Positions 35,115 through 48,165 of a stretch of DNA of 64,000 nucleotides are shown piece after piece. The notes beneath the pieces were generated by a model, which did not search any database, was not told the origin of the DNA, and saw only the letters and a program-made list of their open reading frames with translations. Numbering within the stretch: position 1 is the first letter of the stretch; each line of letters begins with the position of its first letter. The stretch is taken from contig JBCFYV010000012.1 of the NCBI GenBank assembly GCA_039000515.1, positions 5,576,064 through 5,640,063 of the forward strand, read 5' to 3'. The stretch comes from Timema cristinae. Taxonomy: Eukaryota > Arthropoda > Insecta > Phasmatodea > Timematidae. The translations under genes were made by a program, and so were the position numbers.

Positions 35115-35416
35115 CTGTAGCGCATCCACTGGTATGGGTTACATTAAATTAATATATTTTATGGTTTCAATTGTTTCCACATAAAAACACAAGAATATTT
35201 ATTTTGGTACAATGTTTTCATCAATATAGTTGTGGGTGGCCCAAATTAACACTAACAGAAAACATGAAATTCAGCAAGTTTGAAAAAGAATGTTTACTAA
35301 TTAATGATAATCGATTATTAATTGGGGTGGGGGTGGGTTCAATCAGGCTACGGAAATGTAGCCCTCCCCGCTCCCCTTTACACGAACACTAGGGTGTATC
35401 ACATCGGCTCGAAAAA

Positions 35417-35924
35417 TATAGTTCAGTTTTAGAGTCAGATCATTCATTATCAGACATCTAGAAAAGTTGTTCGATCTACTTTCATGTATTTATACGTCAA
35501 GACATGTTATCTGCAGCGTTTACCATTGAACATCGATCATATAAATCCTTATAAAATAATACTAAATATTGGACTGTATATTATATAAATATACTTAATC
35601 AATAAATAATATCAGTAATAAGATAAAATGTTATCAATATTAAGCACAAAAAAGGGTATATATATATATATATATATATATATACCCTTTTTTGTGCTTA
35701 ATATTGATAACATTTTATCTTATTACTGATATTATTTATTGATTAAGTATATTTATATAATATACAGTCCAATATTTAGTATTATTTTATAAGGATTTAT
35801 ATGATCGATGTTCAATGGTAAACGCTGCAGATAACATGTCTTGACGTATAAATACATGAAAGTAGATCGAACAACTTTTCTAGATGTCTGATAATGAATG
35901 ATCTGACTCTAAAACTGAACTATA
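35417..35924. repeat. Perfect 508-bp palindrome centred on (TA)n
   Basis: The arms of 254 bp are exact reverse complements as far as I can read, from TATAGTTCAG at 35417 to CTGAACTATA at 35924. The axis is at 35670.5 inside a (TA)n run flanked by AAAAAAGGG and CCCTTTTTT. A palindrome with no spacer and no mismatch is unusual, and in assemblies it is often a fold-back artefact. Confidence 0.95.
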
Positions 35925-36690
35925 AAAATACTGTGCGTAACATCGTATGGTTTCTCCTTGAAAACTGAAATATCTTTGAATTTCTCCTTGAATGGAAATA
36001 TCTCCTGTAATTACTTCCCCTTGAATTTCAAGTAGAAATATCTCTTGTAGTTTCTCCTCAGAAGAAAGCCAACATACATCCTCGGTGTAGGCTTCCGCGC
36101 TGTTCGGTATTATTCTTAATTCAGTTCAACTCGATTATATTGGGATTGAGGGGGCTTTGTGATATGGTATACGTAGAACTCCATTACAACTAGGCAGCGC
36201 GTTCAGCCAATCCTCTCATTGCAAGATTTAGAGACACGTGATTGAGACACAAAGGTCAGAGATGACAGATCGCCTGTGATCCACGGGAAAACTCTCACCT
36301 CTGCTTCCTATCGATAATTAGTGGGCTCGAAAATTCGTACTTAAACTATTTTGGTTTACCCTTTTCTGAATCTTGGTTATATTCGTGCTACAAATAAAAA
36401 CAATTATTTAACCCATTACATGGAGTCAGAAAAGGTATGCGCACGCTCTGACGTATCACTCCGCACCAAGAAGGAAAATATTCCCTATTTGAATTTTTCT
36501 CCTTTTTACTACATTTTCATACAAAATAGTGTAGATATAAGCGTTCTAAAACAAGTGCTTCCCTACATAAAAAAAATTACTGAGCTGATACGAAATGAGA
36601 TATCCCGTCCATTAAAAGAATCATCAGCTTGAAGCACATTACAACCGTTTGGAAAAATCTCCCTTCTTGTCTTCGTTTAACGTTTGTAGA
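35925..36690. other. No gene seen
   Basis: A short plus-strand open frame at 36351-36632 has no recognisable domain. A repeated CTCCTTGAA.TG..AATATCTC motif is seen at 35955-36060. Confidence 0.4.
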
Positions 36691-36694
36691 AATG

Positions 36695-36822
36695 ACTAAA
36701 ACCGAAACGGGCGTTTACATGGATGGCTCTTGCCAAGCAATTGTAGCTTTGGGTTCTTCGTCCGCAGGGATCGCTAAAACCGGAGAGAGCGTTTACAGGG
36801 ATGGTTCTTAGCAAGCCATTGT
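36695..36822 (+). repeat. Diverged direct repeat of ~50 bp
   Basis: CTAAAACCGAAACGGGCGTT at 36695 and CTAAAACCGGAGAGAGCGTT at 36773 start two ~50-bp copies. Both share TTTACA.GGATGG.TCTT and end CAA.CCATTGTA or similar. A short open frame crosses the pair, but I see no protein family. Confidence 0.6.
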
Positions 36823-37379
36823 ATATTTCAGATAACTGATTGTATTTGACCAGCTGTCTCGCGACTGTGCTTCTAGTTTCATCAGATTAGAAGCTAAATT
36901 TTACCCTACAACATGAGTTTAAAGCTAAGTGACACATTATTATTTAAGTCAAAGTGATATCTAAGTTTATATTTGTGTCACACGTCCTATTTTTTCCCTG
37001 TCACAAACACAGTTTTAATTCACAATCCTTAAATATCGGGTTTTTTGAAATAGATGATTTCAAGTAATTTGTTACACACTACGCTGTAGCAAGCAGCTTT
37101 ATTGTATTCGACGCTTGATACAAAGCTATATTATACAACTTATTATATACTAATTTTAAATTGATTTTTCAAAATACAGTCTTAATCTAGCTTAAAGCTA
37201 TAATAATGTAATATACAAATTTCTGTTATGACACAATAACTGCATAATAATTACAATTTATCATAGATTTCTTATAGATATTTCTAATAGATTCAAGTTA
37301 AATCTGAGAAATAGATAACGAAAAAAACATTATATTTTAAAAGTCAATTTAAATAAAGTAAACTGTAAACCGAAAATAT
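36823..37379. other. No gene seen
   Basis: AT-rich DNA without recognisable features. Confidence 0.5.
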
Positions 37380-38660
37380 GTTAAAATTATTTATATATAG
37401 AAAGCTGAAAATAGAACCGTCCGGAAATTAAAACCCACTTTCAATAGATCTGGAAAACTGATTTTTGGCAGGAAGGTAGAGTGATTGCCCCATATAATTA
37501 TAATATTCCAATAACAGGACATTTCAAAATAGGGTAATAATATAGTTAGAAGAAAATATTTTGGATAAGGTAGGAAATTAAAATTTGTTAGGGCGGTATA
37601 GGAACCATTCCAAATAGTCATAAAAGTTCTGAAAACCTTAAATTTTTAGATTGGAGAATAAACGAGGTAGGAGGGAGTAGGTGGGGGTTAATAATAAAAA
37701 TAACTGATAAAGTGTAGCAGAAAATCTAAATTTGGCAAGCAGGCACAAGGGCGGCTCCAGATAAACAAATAAGTCTTGAACTTAGAAATTTGAACTTTAG
37801 GGTTAGGAAAACGGTGGGTTTAAAGTTATCAAAATTCACCTATGTATCTTTTGAACCAGTGGACATAGAGCCTTGAAATAATTCGAAGGCTTTTTCTATA
37901 ATTGGGTGAGATCTTTTGAGGGCTTTTAAATTTTTTTTCCCACTATGAGGGTGGAGAGTGTCATAAAGGTGTGGGACTCACTGACTCACTCATCGCCGTA
38001 TTTCACCAACCCCTGAGTCAAGAAACTTGAAATTTTATTGGCAGAAAGGTATTGGGGTATCCCTGTATAGCAAGAAAAATATAAAATAGGAATTTTTATT
38101 ATTGGGCCTCAGAAAATGAGGATTAAGTGGAGACTATATATATATATATTTATTTAGATGAGGTAAGGAATTAAAATTTAGCAGACGGGTAAAGTGATTA
38201 ATCCAAATAAATATATAGTCTGAAAATCCTACGAACTCAAGATTGTTATAAATCTCGACATTTCATGACCCCTGAAATCAAAAAAGTTGTTTTCGTGATG
38301 CCGTTTGTCTCGCTATCTGTCCGTCTGTCTATACCTCTGGCTAAAGTCAAAACTTCCTTACCAAATGGGCTAAAACTTGATATCTGGGGTTTTCATAAGC
38401 CCCTCCTTTCAAGCTGTTTTTTAAAATTAGATATCTAACTCTAGAATTAAGGGTAGTTTACTTAAAGGTAAAAAGAGAAATAAAATCGGTTTTCTCGAAA
38501 TTCCCTTGAACGATTTTGATTAAATTTGATACATAGACACTGTGTATCATTATTAACAGGATGGCAATTCTCATTTTCTTATGAAAGTGACTTTGAGGGT
38601 ACTTTACGGAGAGGAAATGTTCCAATTTTCATCATTTCTCCCCAACTTTATGAGATATGA
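37380..38660. repeat. Degenerate dispersed repeat with internal units
   Basis: Related segments recur near 37420, 37575, 37725, 38020 and 38165. Each has a core like GGAAATTAAAATTTGGCAGG followed by GGTA.AGTGATT..CCAAATA. A CTCGCTATCTGTCCGTCTGT stretch near 38310 is of a kind common in invertebrate interspersed repeats. No coding potential is seen, and the family is not identified. Confidence 0.5.
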
Positions 38661-39593
38661 AATAACTTACCATTGTAAAGCTGTAGTACTATTAAATATA
38701 TAAATATTTTATTTGAATTACATTTTTTATAAAACCAATAATTTCTGAACAATAAACAAATATGTATTCTTTTTAATTCAGTTCATTGGAAATGAAGTTT
38801 GATTTTAATCTTCTTTGGTGGATAAATATATTTCTCTTTTCTCAATTTTTCGTGACACTGTTCCTAGTTCCTAATGCCATAGAGTAACCGACATTGTCTA
38901 TTATTTATGTTGCTACAACAATGTATTATTTTGTTTGATAAATCTTACGAGTTTTTAGTAAATGTGTATTCTAAAGCAAGAGAAAGTTGGTGCGGTACAG
39001 CGTACAGTTTTATTTTAAAAGCAACTACTGTCGTTTTCTCAACTACCTGTTATTTTCTTAATAGACTGATCACTGTCAGTAACTAGATATCGACACCCTT
39101 AATCGTCCATGGAAACTACTGCGATGACCCTCACACGTGTCGCCTTTGTGGTTACCTACGTCACGTGCAGGGGGTAGTTTCACTTGGTAATCCTTCCTCG
39201 CCAGTGCAGCTGTGGGTGCGCTAAGCTCCATTCCTGTTTCAATCTTAGCCTTTAATGCAAGAATGATACAAATATCGCTTTAATATATAATATATGAGTT
39301 TTAGAATGTTCGTCACACAGTTAAAGGTAGCGTGACTAAGGAAGGCCAATTACAGGTCTAAGGGATTTTGATTTAATCACCGATGTTGGTATTAGTTTGT
39401 CCTCATATTCTAACAGTGCAATTTATCTCCCCAAACACTAGTGGGATGAAGTTTGGAGCAGGTGAATTTAATTCGGACTTAGGATGCCATGTTAAAATTC
39501 TGGCCAGATGCACTAGGGTGGCTCTCATTTCTTTTCATGGTTGTCCATAGACTAGTTGTGTATTTTCTCACAATTACTTCCCCAACCTGGATT
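38661..39593. other. No gene seen
   Basis: No supported gene. It includes a more GC-balanced stretch at about 39100-39230 without recognisable features. Confidence 0.5.
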
Positions 39594-39812
39594 GGTGGTT
39601 GATTGGTCTAAGGCATTATTTCTCAAATTGAAAGGATTGTCAGTGATGGGGACGTCTGTGTTCGAATCGATGTTAGCTAGGCAGGGTGATTGTTTTTCCT
39701 AATTGGTTTTCCAATCTCCTTTAATGCAAATAAGCGTGAATTTATTCTTATCCTTCTTTGATCAGTGTAAGTATGCGACTAGCTCGACGGGTTGTAAACG
39801 GGGTGCATTAAG
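39594..39812 (+). mobile_element. SINE-A copy, diverged
   Basis: TTGATTGGTCTAAGGCATTA (A-box region), GTCTGTGTTCGAATCGATG (B box), TTTTCCTAATTGGTTTTCC (body) and a weak tail CTCGACGGGTTGTAAACGG. Confidence 0.65.
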
Positions 39813-40940
39813 ATCTATTCTTCTCCCCAAGTGTGGGTTTAATTTAAACTGACCTGTTATAAAGACACGTGTCACTAAAAATTATGAGTATCTTCTTATT
39901 TGCTAAACCTACACAAAATGCTACTTGTTGTTAGTTATCTCTAACGGGTTGTTTTCCATCCTTTTTAGCTCTTATTTCAGCCAAGTGACTGCAATATTCT
40001 TAGTATTAGCTACCCACTACCCTCTTCCACACATCTGTAACTTCCTCCAGCCATCCCTTTATCACCGTGCATTTGTTCTCTGAGAACAATGTTGGAAAAC
40101 AATCCCATCTCCGTGTACATTTCTCTATATCATTTATTGAACCTTGCCTCTCTCCTGCTATTACACATTGTTGACCCTTTGTCCCTCGTGTGCAAAAAGA
40201 CAAATCAAGCGCTTTTAAATATTTGATAGCCCGTGTAAAGGGGTATGCAATCATATACTATCCTCTCGTCACACAAGTATTATAGTTAGTAAAGAACACA
40301 TCAAGATCATCTCTGCCAAATCTAATTCTTCAGCCGTCAAACAATGTCAAAAGGTATGCTCTAAACATATATTTTTATTTCGCGTATCCAAATCCAGTCT
40401 CTGGCTTAGTGTAACTGGTCCTCCAGAAGTTTCTTAATACATTAAATTAAATACCTCTTTGGTTAATAAGTTTACACATAAATTTGGTTCTCCAGGCCGG
40501 ATGATATTTTTCACTTATATGGAAATAAAATCGATTCTTTTCTCTCCTTTCTAAATCAGTGTTAAAATTACTTAAAAAACGCTTTTTGTGTAATTTTGTA
40601 ATAGGAAATAATCTTGTTTGTGTATTTTTTTATCTCTTAAAAGTCTCAAGTCTTACACTATTTAATGATAACTCAACTCGTAGAACTCAACAGTTAAGAT
40701 TAAATTTAGTAAACTTTATTTTTAAATTGATCATACAAACACTTGCTTAATTATTTTCATGGTGCAACTAATACTCTGGATAATTAAATTTATTGAAAAA
40801 CAACGCCAAAGTGGATTAATTATTAATAGGTTAGCCACAATAAACAACAACATTGACTTTTAATAACTCCAATAATTAAATGACGCGCAAACTCAAAGAT
40901 TATTATATAGTAAAAAATAAGTAAAATCATAGATCTTTTT
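39813..40940. other. No gene seen
   Basis: A minus-strand open frame at 40006-40254 and a plus-strand one at 40559-40750 show no recognisable domain and are probably chance. Confidence 0.4.
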
Positions 40941-40949
40941 AATACCAAG

Positions 40950-42670
40950 GTGACTGTCTCCACCCCCTCTATTGCTCATACCCACACAGTTCGGTTGCTT
41001 ATGTTTAATTTGCCCACTTTAAATGGAAACTTGCAACAATGGATGGTATTCTTTAATTTGCTTGAAACAACAATACACTCAAATACGTCGTTGATTCCTA
41101 TAGAAAAGTTTCAATATATGTTGAGATCTATTCAAGGTTATTCTCTAAAGGTCATTCCAAACCTTCCTATTTCTGATGAAAATGAATTAATCGCTTGGAA
41201 CCTATTTCAAAACAAGATATCACCAGGTGTGCTGATTAGTTTCTCTCCTCCGTGTCAAGATATTGGATCTTCCCAATATTTCTCCCTGATATCTAGATAG
41301 TCTATGTCATATGTTTGTAACTACTCCTAAAACAGCCAAGCTCTGATTGTCCTAGCTAGACTGTGATATTACAAAGAAAACGCTATTAATCTCCTCATTT
41401 CTGTGAAAGTTGGACCACGAAATGCGAAAGCGTTTTGAAGATTTACTACTGGAAATTCTCAACCTGGACACAACAAGCAAGTCACTTCAAAGTCTCAGCC
41501 ATATAGTTCAATACATTGATATACTCAACCAACCACTATGTATACTGCCTTACTGACTGGTGTGGGCAAAATCCCAAAGAATTAGGTATTTTGCCATCAA
41601 GCACTCACAGAATTTATCAGTGCACTCAATTTAAAAATAAGACTTCTCAAGAACTGTTTGATTTTGAACCTTTTAATAAATATTGTTTTAATTGTCTTGG
41701 AAATGTTGATACCTTAAGGGACTGTAAATTGACGCGTACGTACAAACACTTTAGCAAAACACTACAAATGGTTTCATTAGGCCTTCGTTTAACATTCACA
41801 CATATCTCAAGGTCATGACGCTTACCATCCAACAAAATTCTTTCGTCGAAACTATTCATGGGATACTATTCCACCTAGTCTTACAAACCAACCAATGACC
41901 ACAGTGTTATTTCCAAACACTCTTGTCCAACTCACTACTCCATTTGGTCATCCACAATTATCGCGAAGAGTTCTCAATTCTGCGACTCATTGAAGCTTTA
42001 TCAATGAGCGTTGTGCTCATTTGCTGAATTTAACCTGGTTCAACCTGTCACAAAACATTAATGGCCTATCTCTGCCATGTAAATACTATAGGAACGACAC
42101 ACATACATTTTTCCACCATTAATCTCACTATTATTGCTTGTTCACATCCAGTAACAACCTTGGACAAAATCACTTCAGATTTGCCACGTACTCATATTGA
42201 CTCCAATATCAAACAAAAGCTCAAAGTCCTTGTTCTACCTGACCACACTTTTTAATCCCCAGTTTGATTGACATTCTCTTGGAGCTGATCTCTTTGTCAA
42301 GACTTTCACTTGGGATTGCCACACTCTCAGCCCAATTTTAGGATATGGCACCCCTCTCTCTTTGCTAATCTCACTTAACAACAAACGAAATGATTTCGGT
42401 GGTTTGGTGACATTCCTCTCAAACTATGATCGTTGCCTCCATGAATTCTTATAAAGTTTTTGGCAAGACGGTGAATCATCCTATGAAGCTGGACAAACTA
42501 ATGAAGAAATAATGTGTGAAAATCATTTTCTCTTCACTCATTCACGTGATGACATGTCATGCGAATTCATTCCAAAGAAGTTCACCCCCCTTTCGAAATA
42601 TTGTTGCAAAACGCAGATCTTGCTCTCTCGAAAGAAAACTGCAAACTCAGCCTCAACTCAAAAGTTTGTA
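40950..42670 (+). pseudogene. BEL/Pao LTR retrotransposon gag-protease fragment
   Basis: The first piece, 40950-41300, matches the BEL/Pao Gag pattern (LPTLNGNLQQWMVFFNLLET, then IPIEKFQYMLRSI and ENELIAWNLF). A zinc-knuckle region follows at 41660-41760 (YCFNCLGNVDTLRDC, with later ligands changed). Near 42270 the text LIDILLGADLF fits the protease/pre-RT region. Farther on, SFWQDGESS with CENHFLFTHSRDD at about 42450-42560 fits the segment before reverse transcriptase. Stops and frameshifts are frequent. No RT core, integrase or LTR was found, so this is a truncated relic. Confidence 0.82.
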
Positions 42671-45095
42671 CTGTAGCCTTCTTTATTATGTATAATAAAG
42701 GGAAGCGTACAACAGAAGAATAGCATATACAACCAGGGTGAATTGATAGGGTTTAAAATGACAATAGACTTTGAACAAACTATTTCTCTCAGAGACTTGC
42801 AACCTACATTGTTATGGAAAAGTTAACTGAAGTTAATTTTAGCTCTCCACAACAATGTAAATAACAATGTTAGCTATGGATATCCCTCACGGTGTCTATA
42901 CTCCATTCCAACCTACATATTAGGGATAAGGCATTACTAACAAGAAGGACGAAAACAATGTAAAAGTAAATATATCTTTAGTAGTTAATACTAATATTTG
43001 ATAACAAAGAGAATAATAAACATAGACAATATGTTTAGTATGAAAAGTGACAACCTAGCCAGCAAATCTAACATCTATGAATGTTGTATGGAATACCTCT
43101 ACCATAATCTAACAACACTTAATTTCCACTAATATACATTATAGGCACGCAAGCCTTACTCGTATTTCAAACAAATTATTCTCAAAATCACAATGGTATA
43201 AACTAGAAGTTCATATCAGTTAGGATATTCTAGATGTGCACTGCTCACAGGCAACGTGAGCGAGTCACAACCAGAAATTTTATTTACAATTCCCTTCAAA
43301 CAACAAGATTAAACTAGTATCGCGCCCATAAATAACACCTAATATCGTAAATTCGAAGCATTACCATATTAATAAACTGTTCAACGCTAAGCTTCCCAGT
43401 GAAGATGATATGTATTTTTATTAAATAAAAGGATGGTTGTCATTACTTTACATTACTATATCTCCCACTATAATAAACAGTTAAATTCAAATAGGTTAAA
43501 ATGAGACAACTTAAATACTTGTCATACAAAAAACTAAATAGATAAACATTTGAATCACAGTATAGATTGAATGGTAACATTTATCTAAATGTTTGCAATC
43601 TTTGATTGTATTAGTTAAAAAAATAATTTAATTTGTATATTACAAGAATCATTGACAATTCTAGACAAAGAATAACTTTTACTTTATTTTACAAGAGCAA
43701 AAGTTTTAGGTCTGAATATAATTTTGAAATATTAATAAATTAGGCGTCAAAAATAAATTTTCTCTGTACATTTTAATGAAAGCACCTCTTATTAGTTTAA
43801 AATTCCCCAAGAGTGACGCTAAAGACCACTCTAGTATCATAAGTTAAAGCTAGGCGGGTGGTAAGGAAAATATGGACGGGATACAAGGGAGAATAATGTA
43901 GGAGGGGAAACACCTGACGAACAATATGCACCGCGTACAACCGCAAACAGGTGACATCACGGAACTTCAAGTCCCACGAAGCGAGTAGAATATTCTACGA
44001 CTTTCTGGTTCCTCGTGGAAATTCTATGGATCTGGTCGATGGCTCAATTAGCTGGCACCCCCACTAGTGGTAGTTGTCTGAACCTTAGTTGAATCACTAA
44101 TTTCACTGGTGTATGTTGATGCGGTCAAACGTGTCTGGTCATAGTGCAAGGGTGAAAGCAGCCAGTTTGGTCAAATGGAACAGTTGAAGTGAGTTGGAGT
44201 CCTATACCCGACATTTTTCAGCACTACTTTCTTGTAACTAAGTATGACGCTACAATAGTCTGATTCATGCAATATTATCTCTATCCGGCCATGTAGCACT
44301 GTGTGACCCTCATACCTCTTCAGACATGCCACACTACTGCTTACCTCATCACAGTGTTTATAAAAAAATAGTTCCATAGTTCCACAACAAAGCTTCAGGT
44401 GCTCGTACCTCGACTTTAATGTGTCACTTAGTGATACTCTCTTGCCTGGACCAAAGCTTCAAAATAACATGTGACGTCATTTTTTATTTTCACCAACTTT
44501 CTTTTGTGTTCTCGTGTGATATTCGCTAGATGTATCGCCAAATAAAATTTACTCGGGTGATAAAAAATACCAACTCATCCATTGGCGTGATGATCCCACC
44601 ACTCCACTTTTGATCTACAAATTAACAACCGTTACGTATGATGTGTCTAAGTAACCATTTATGGCTCTAAGAACACCTCGACAAATAATTACGGATTAAG
44701 GACAGCTATACCCTCTCGTGGTCTCTGTACTGCAACATCAAACCTGTGTGGATTAAATCATTACTGGATTTGACACAGTCAAAAACACGCTTATTTTGCT
44801 AATGGAACTCACGTCACTTATCTAAAAAGGCGGCTTTGAACTTATAAAATGGTCCAGCAGCATAATACCTCTTCTCCAATCTAAACCAGAAGAACATATC
44901 AAAAAACCTATTTACTTTCACAGCCAGGAACAGCCTCACGGCATACCATCAGTAATAATTGTACGTCCCACAGTTTGGGAACCGCTGCTGTAGACTTTTT
45001 AATAAGCCATCACTATCTTGGGCTTATTGCAATACGTCTGGAAAAAACTAGACTGATTGAGTGAACAAAGCTGAATTCCCTTAATAGCCTAGGCT
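42671..45095. other. No gene seen
   Basis: About 2.4 kb with no supported element. It is not certain whether part of it is a decayed 3' portion of the BEL/Pao element; I found no matching motifs. Confidence 0.45.
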
Positions 45096-45100
45096 GTATG

Positions 45101-45118
45101 GGCTTATTGCAATAAGCC
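45101..45118. repeat. 18-bp perfect palindrome with partial echoes
   Basis: GGCTTATTGCAATAAGCC is a perfect palindrome. Its left half recurs as GGGCTTATTGCAATA at about 45022, and TTTGCAATAGGCCGG occurs near 45194. It may be a remnant of a short inverted-repeat element. Confidence 0.6.
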
Positions 45119-45289
45119 TAAAAATTATCAGGCTGATAAGCAAATATAATATTATTTTACAATTAGCCTGGCTCATTGTAAATTGAGAGTAACTTTTGCA
45201 ATAGGCCGGATTTTCCAATTCACCTACCAGATGTAAAGTATGTATATATGTATTTAGTATATATTAGTATATGTATATATATGTATTAT

Positions 45290-46620
45290 TATATATTGTA
45301 TATATATATCAACCTTCTATTTTACCTTCGTTGATGTACATGCCCATTTTTCCTGTATTCTTCTCCAGCTCCTGCACCATTTCTGCCATTATTCTCGCGT
45401 TGTCTGTCATGATTTCAATGTCGTCTACAAAGACAATAAAATGTGACTCCCACTCACCCTTACTCTATTCTATTCCTTTTTTTTTATTTCTAGCATCATC
45501 TTCTCTAATACAAGGTAGAAGAGTATCAGCAATATCGCTTCTCACTGACTTACTCCAGTTCTTATTTACAGTTAATTTGAGATCACTCCCTTGTATTTTA
45601 CTTTCACCTTCGTTTTCCCTGTACACACTATATTCATTCTTCGTAGGTTGCGTGATATCGTCATTTCTTTCAGCATCTTGTAAATCATTTATTTTTTAAT
45701 GTTATCAAATGCTTTTGAAAATATAAAACTTTTGTTTTGCTATCTTTATTATATATCCAGCACTTTTCCTATATTTGCCTCATGATGAAAATCTGATCAA
45801 TTGTGTTTCTGTCTGCTCTGAATCCAGCTTGGTATTCTCCAATAATTTCCTCTATTAGTGGCTTGAGTTTGTTCAAGATGACCAGTGACAGAATTTTCTA
45901 TATCACATTCAACAAATAAATACTTCCGTAGTAGTTACATTACAGTTTGTTATTATCCTTATGTACCGGAGTGGTATATGGCGTTTTCTCATATTCCGGT
46001 ACCTTCTCTTCTTACAGATGTCCTTGATCAACTGATATATTTCTTTTAATCTTTCACGCCATTTCTTTATCATTTTCGCTGTAATTTGTTCTCCTCCAGG
46101 TACTTTCAAATTATTTAAGCCATTTAATAGAGCATCTGACATCTATCTCCGTAACTTCCACTGGCTCCCCTTTATCTTATCCCTCTTCTTCTTTGTTCCA
46201 TTCTAAAATGTCTTTTTGGTGCGTACAGTTCAGAAGCTGTTAAAAATACTCTTTCAAGCGTTTTAGGATCCTTCCTTTTATCAGTTATTAAATTCCCATT
46301 CTTGTAATTAGTGAATATCGTGGCTCCCGTCATCCAAACTTTCATTTACCTGATCCTTTTTAAACCTATTTCTAGAGCTTCCTCGCTCCTGATCTTATTT
46401 AGCTTGCTTGATTATCTTCCTCATAGTCACGCGTGTTCCCTCTCTTAACACCCTTGCAGTCTATCTTATTATTTTGCAGCACATATCTTTATTCACCACT
46501 TTTCCTGTGTCCTGTAACCATTCCCCTCTTGCCTTCTTCCTCTTACTCACTGTTTCTTCACGTAATTATTTAAACATTTGAATTTTTCTTGGTTTTCCTT
46601 ATTCCCAGTGTCATTTATGC
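45290..46620 (-). pseudogene. Non-LTR retrotransposon (LINE) reverse transcriptase, decayed
   Basis: The minus strand, read across frames from 46620 downward, gives a basic linker (KRKARRE-like), then NEEALEIGLKRI. Next is the RT start at 46142-45909 (LNNLKVPGGEQITAKMIKKW, where LINEs have GxxGITAEMIK). Farther on come text like RTGV and ILFYLVLEKMM near 45500-45560, and a damaged YADD box (VDDIEIMTD) near 45400-45440. The pieces are in the normal LINE order but broken by many stops. No endonuclease domain was seen upstream. The clade is not determined. Confidence 0.72.
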
Positions 46621-47995
46621 TGCTCCTTGCACAGCAAACTTGATCTTTTCCAATTTTTTCTTCCTTCTCTTTCCTTTCCCCTTTCTCGTTCAGATGATTT
46701 AATTATGTTCTCTGCTTATATCACATATCTCTTACGAACTTCTTGGTTATTTAACTTACTGGTGTCATATACCAAAATCATAGTTCTCCTACTTTTCTGT
46801 CGTTCTTTTTATACATTACCTTTAACTAGAAATCTAAACTAAAATTCTGACAAATAGTATTTTAACAGTCTATAATCAAACTTACCAGATATATAGATCT
46901 AATTCCTGAGGTATAATATTAAAAAATTTCCTTGTGATGTTGAGGGTTGTATGATGATGAATGACGTATAACACGTATGGGGTGCATGATCACCCCAAAG
47001 TAAATATACAAATAAAGCGTTATTAAAACTGGTATGAAATAATTTAAACTTTCATTCCATATCAATAAATATAAAATAACACTGATAACCCTATAGATTG
47101 GTGGACCAAAACACTTCACATGTATTTTGTCTGAAGTTTTGCTTAATCCATTAGTTCCAGTAAAATACAACAAAAATATAAGGTTTTTTTTCAGTATTTT
47201 AAGGAACTACAGTAGTATTATGTTTGTATTTTAATTTCTGAAATGTGTGCATCGTGCTACTATTTGAACTATGTCGTCACTTATCAAGAACATCCATTAT
47301 TACAGATTAGTTTCCACTTTATTAGCATCTTATTTACAGCCTGAAACATGGATGACAATATTCTTAGAAGTTTCATATTTTTCTTTGTGAAGGACCTTTC
47401 ATCCACTGTTCCTCTCTAATACGACTTCTTTCTGGTTGACTTGTATCTCATTGTCCTTTTTTGTTAACTTGTATCTCGTTGTCCTCACTAACATCACTTT
47501 CGTCGTGGTTTTTTATTATCCAACTCACTGCCATATTCTGACTATCTTGAAGTTGTCTTCTACTTGAAGTCTTCATCTTCTGATTCAAGTAGCACCTGGA
47601 AAACTTTAGACTCAAATATTGGACTGGTAGTCCAAAACGTCATGATTGATGATGATGGCTTAATCTAAAATCTGGGAAATCAAAGGAATCATACAAAATA
47701 AATAAATAAATAGATAAAAATATATGTTTTATCACAACCAAGCCTACATCGCAAACGTTAAAACTTACGGGAGGTGTGACCCACCCCCCTTACCTTGTAA
47801 CAAAAACAGATCATTGGCACTCTCCACAGCAGACAGCGGTTCAATATGACTGAGTAGACGAGACAAAGTGTGTAACGTGGCTAGGTAGTGGAGAGCGTCT
47901 GTGTAGGGTGTTAATTTAATGCGCGAAAAAATAATTCAGTGGAGTGAGATCGCAACCCTTAAGTGATCTAGGGTTGATATTTGTCCATAATAGCA
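46621..47995. other. No gene seen
   Basis: The open frames at 46627-46842 (plus) and 46919-47173 (minus) show no recognisable domain. Confidence 0.45.
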
Positions 47996-48165
47996 GCGTA
48001 TTTGCACAAATGAGGTTTAGATGAATCTATAACTTGTAAGTGTACCATCATTTGTGCGAAGGGATGGACGTAAATCATTATGATAAATACATCTCAGTAC
48101 ACCCATTCAGTAGTTAAACTCCAAGATCCCCTTACCGTCTCACCCAGCTAGACACCGGCAAAATT
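47996..48165 (-). mobile_element. SINE-A-like relic
   Basis: AAATACATCTCAGTACACCC and AAGATCCCCTTACCGTC match the body/head order of SINE-A on minus. The tail is not recognisable. Confidence 0.35.

Larger units (their letters stand above)
34246..35117. repeat. Long palindrome centred on (TA)n, 872 bp
   Basis: The left arm starts CAGAGGAGGTTTACAGATGG at the gap edge, and the right arm ends with its exact reverse complement at 35117. Each arm is roughly 330 bp around a TA-rich core (about 34575-34788). The core holds three direct copies of TTTAATTTCCTTCCTATGAG separated by TA runs. By eye the arms match fully. The left arm is cut by the gap, so the true inverted repeat may be longer. Confidence 0.92.

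Noticed and set aside
40006..40254. 82-residue minus-strand frame
   Set aside because: No recognisable domain or supporting context; length is within chance expectation.
45271..45699. 142-residue hydrophobic plus-strand frame
   Set aside because: Antisense shadow of the decayed LINE at 45290-46620; the hydrophobicity comes from T-rich DNA.
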